NCBI GenBank assembly: GCA_936450465.1
Contig: OW388296.1
Coordinates: 46,013,250-46,077,249 of the forward strand
Source: Gibbula magus
Lineage: Eukaryota > Mollusca > Gastropoda > Trochida > Trochidae
Length of the DNA stretch: 64,000 nt
Direction of reading: 5' to 3'
Position numbers and translations under genes: made by a program. Position 1 is the first letter of the stretch, and the number at the start of each line of letters is the position of its first letter. Below are positions 59,003 to 64,000 of the stretch, in pieces. The notes beneath the pieces are model-generated. The model was not told the DNA's origin, did no database searches, and saw nothing but the letters and a program-made list of their open reading frames with translations.

Positions 59003-60023
59003 TTTGAGTCGGATAATAACATAGTGTTTTGTACACAGCTGTGTAAATATTTTATTGTAAAAGCCTTTTTTACAGGCAGGGAAAGCAGGCTTTTAAGCAA
59101 TGTGTTAAGCTTGAAATATAATAAATTTGACTTTTCATAGCCAGGTAATTACATTCCAACAAGTGTGAAAGTTTCCCCTATACCCGGCTATTAATGAAAC
59201 CCCTTCACTTAGTTCAACACCTTGTTATCATCACTTTCGTCGTAATTGCATAACAAATGTATAATAGAAATTGTAACTCTGGTGGTCGTTATAACCCTTA
59301 TACCAAAATATCCCATCTGCCTATGAAATTTACATATATACTATCACATTGAAATATCATTAACCTCAGGAATCACATATTCTATTACTACTTGAAGTAT
59401 ATATCATGTCGTTTTGTTATTATAACGCAGATAGGAAGTCTAAATAAATTTTTGTTATAAAATACTTCAAACGACACTTGTAGATATTATCATTTTCTCG
59501 ATCTCGAACTCCCGATCATCACATGCATGCCATCAGTGTCCATTGTGCAATTGCATCAAATCATTAATGAGACAGAATTAGTTTATTTTTGTGTCACGTG
59601 CAATGTATACAATGCGGATACAGTGACAGTTTAAAACATACAATAATATAAAAACATCAGGCCATATGGCCAATGTGACACACAAAACAATGAATATACT
59701 AGATCTAAGATTAAAATAAAATTGGGATTAATGTACAGATACATGTAGCGCAGGCCCAATCCCCTGTAAAGTGGACATTGTGTGTTATTCAAGCAAACTA
59801 ATTGTCTTTTACCAATATCAATCAATGCCCATTGTACATTGTTACTTCGTCATACATGTACAAGCTGTATACAGTCTGCAATGCTGTGTGAAATCAATTA
59901 CTTTTGAAAATACTTGAAATGAATCCAAAGACATGTATCAATTATAAAAAATGATAATTATTAATATATACAGCAATTGTCGGCTGAAGTCATGTGTGTC
60001 ATATATGATGCCTTCTTCAACTT
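59003..60023. other. No gene recognised
   Basis: AT-rich intergenic sequence with no supported feature. Confidence 0.5.
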
Positions 60024-60141
<118 letters not shown>

Positions 60142-60273
60142 ATAATATGAGTTGCTTCACACGTGAAGTAAGGTTTGAAAATATACTTGAAAAGACCGAT
60201 ATACTGGTCGAAATGAGCTCATCGTATTGTAGTAAAGAAGATTGATCCAGTCAAAACCATCTGATGTTTACTC

Positions 60274-62832
<2,559 letters not shown>

Positions 62833-63034
62833 ATGGACGTCACCTTCCGAATACCCTACCATGACGTCATAGAGGACCTTTTTGGTAAGATAAAAGCTTA
62901 TCTACCAGCAAGTATCACAGGACGAACTGTACTGGTTGGAGTAACTACAGGAGTGGTCGTGTATCTGGTGACAAAGAAAAGATACAAGCTTCCCCCGGGA
63001 CCTCGAGGATGGCCTTTGCTTGGAAATATACTCG
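62833..63034 (+). CDS. Cytochrome P450 gene 3, exon 1 only
   Basis: The exon is 202 nt, exactly as in genes 1 and 2, and ends at a GT donor (CTCG/GTGAGA) in the same phase. It encodes the N-terminal anchor: a diverged start (MDVTFRIPYHDVIEDLFGKI), then a membrane segment and the near-invariant TKKRYKLPPGPRGWPLLGNI hinge. The remaining exons must lie beyond the window. The first 20 residues differ more from genes 1 and 2 than those two differ from each other, so this is an older paralogue. Exon 2 is not present in 63035-64000. Confidence 0.88.
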
Positions 63035-63722
63035 GTGAGATACTTAATCTAATGACGTTTTGATTTTAAGGTTATATACCTGAAATGTTTTATACTTTAT
63101 ATTAACAACTAATATGAGATCATTTTGGTTATATCCCGAGTGACTGAGAAATGATTTATCGAGCAAAAGCGAATTCAACATTTCGAAACCAAGTGATGGA
63201 TCATGGATCTAACCAGCCAACGCATTAAAAGCTACAGTTTATTCATCCTGGTATGTTTTATCCGCAAGGCTCCTCCTAATCCTCTGATTTTGTAAAACGC
63301 TTTTGACTCGTAAAGCTGTGGATAACTGGCTAAATAAATTAATTAAAATCGGGCAATATTGTAAGTACCCGGATGATGATGATTGCTTTACACATACAGG
63401 GTATTTTGAACACCTTTGGGGATACAACCATATGCGGTTTAACAACTTCGTTCAATATATATACCTTATATGCACTCCTTAAGTTTAACAAAGATTACCA
63501 ATTACTAACTAACATCGTTGTCTAACGATGTAAGTTAATTTTACTATTTTACACTTGGGTAACGTTTGACGAAGGCTATTGTATATTATATGTCAAAATC
63601 AACCAGGAAACAACTTCTTTTTACTGCAGTACCAAGTAACCATACTAACACTAAGTGCCATTACATTGATATAAAAATGAGTAAAATACTTGTTGAATAT
63701 TATCATCCAAAATGGTGGATCT

Positions 63723-64000
63723 TTAAAGGGGCAGTAGCACGTTTTTTCGCTCAAATAAGTTGATGAAATGTATTTGAAAAATAATTTCACCAATAGTCAA
63801 ACATCCTCTCTCTTCGGAAAATTAAGTTTAAAATGAGTATACATGTTTCGGTAAAGCCATGGGAATCGTTTTTGTAATACAAAATAATAAATTGTGTTTA
63901 CAATAAAATGGCCGCCATGCAATTTTTGCTTTATACGCAACATAGTTTTTACCACTATAGATACTTGGTTTGTGTAATAATATGTTTTACCCTGTAAAGT
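63723..64000 (+). mobile_element. TTAA MITE cut by window end
   Basis: TTAA-AGGGGCAGTAGCACG start and the family interior up to 'taccctgtaaagt', in the presumed intron 1 of gene 3. Confidence 0.75.

Overview
The window is eukaryotic, AT-rich and repeat-dense, with long introns bounded by GT-AG. A bivalve-type mollusc is my best inference. It rests on the cytochrome P450 style, tRNA-derived SINEs of molluscan character, a dense mix of small inverted-repeat (MITE) elements, and the AAGGTCA-rich and GTGACCTTGAC-type repeats. No prokaryotic gene, CRISPR array or rRNA is visible.

The only convincing protein-coding content is a head-to-tail cluster of CYP2-clan cytochrome P450 genes on the + strand. 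Gene 1 (21471-39004) and gene 2 (43922-56139) can each be assembled into ten exons. Exon lengths and phases are identical in the two genes (202, 78, 99, 94, 156, 209, 129, 105, 135 and 347 nt), and each encodes 517 residues. By hand count the two proteins differ at about 52 positions with no indel (about 90% identity). Gene 3 starts at 62833; only its 202-nt first exon lies in the window. Each complete protein has an N-terminal membrane anchor, a PPGPRGWP hinge, WxxxR, AGIDTS, ExxR, FRPERF and the FSAGRRVCLG heme loop, so both look like intact microsomal monooxygenases.

Layout. 1-13.8 kb: no gene; SINEs, LINE fragments, a dead Tc1-like transposase, microsatellites and fold-back elements. 13.8-21.4 kb: upstream flank of gene 1, partly paralogous to the flank between genes 1 and 2. 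21.5-39.0 kb: gene 1, its introns loaded with MITEs and hairpins. 39.0-43.9 kb: intergenic. 43.9-56.1 kb: gene 2. 56.1-62.8 kb: intergenic, with microsatellites. 62.8-64.0 kb: gene 3 exon 1 and a MITE.

The most unusual signal is that the P450 genes carry local tandem arrays of decayed copies of their own exon edges. About ten copies of the start-codon region lie upstream of the gene 2 start. About ten copies of the 3' edge of exon 4 plus its donor lie inside intron 4 of each gene. About three copies of the 3' end of exon 10 plus the stop region lie downstream of gene 2. I know of no described system like this; it may be neutral minisatellite growth, or it may affect start choice and splicing.
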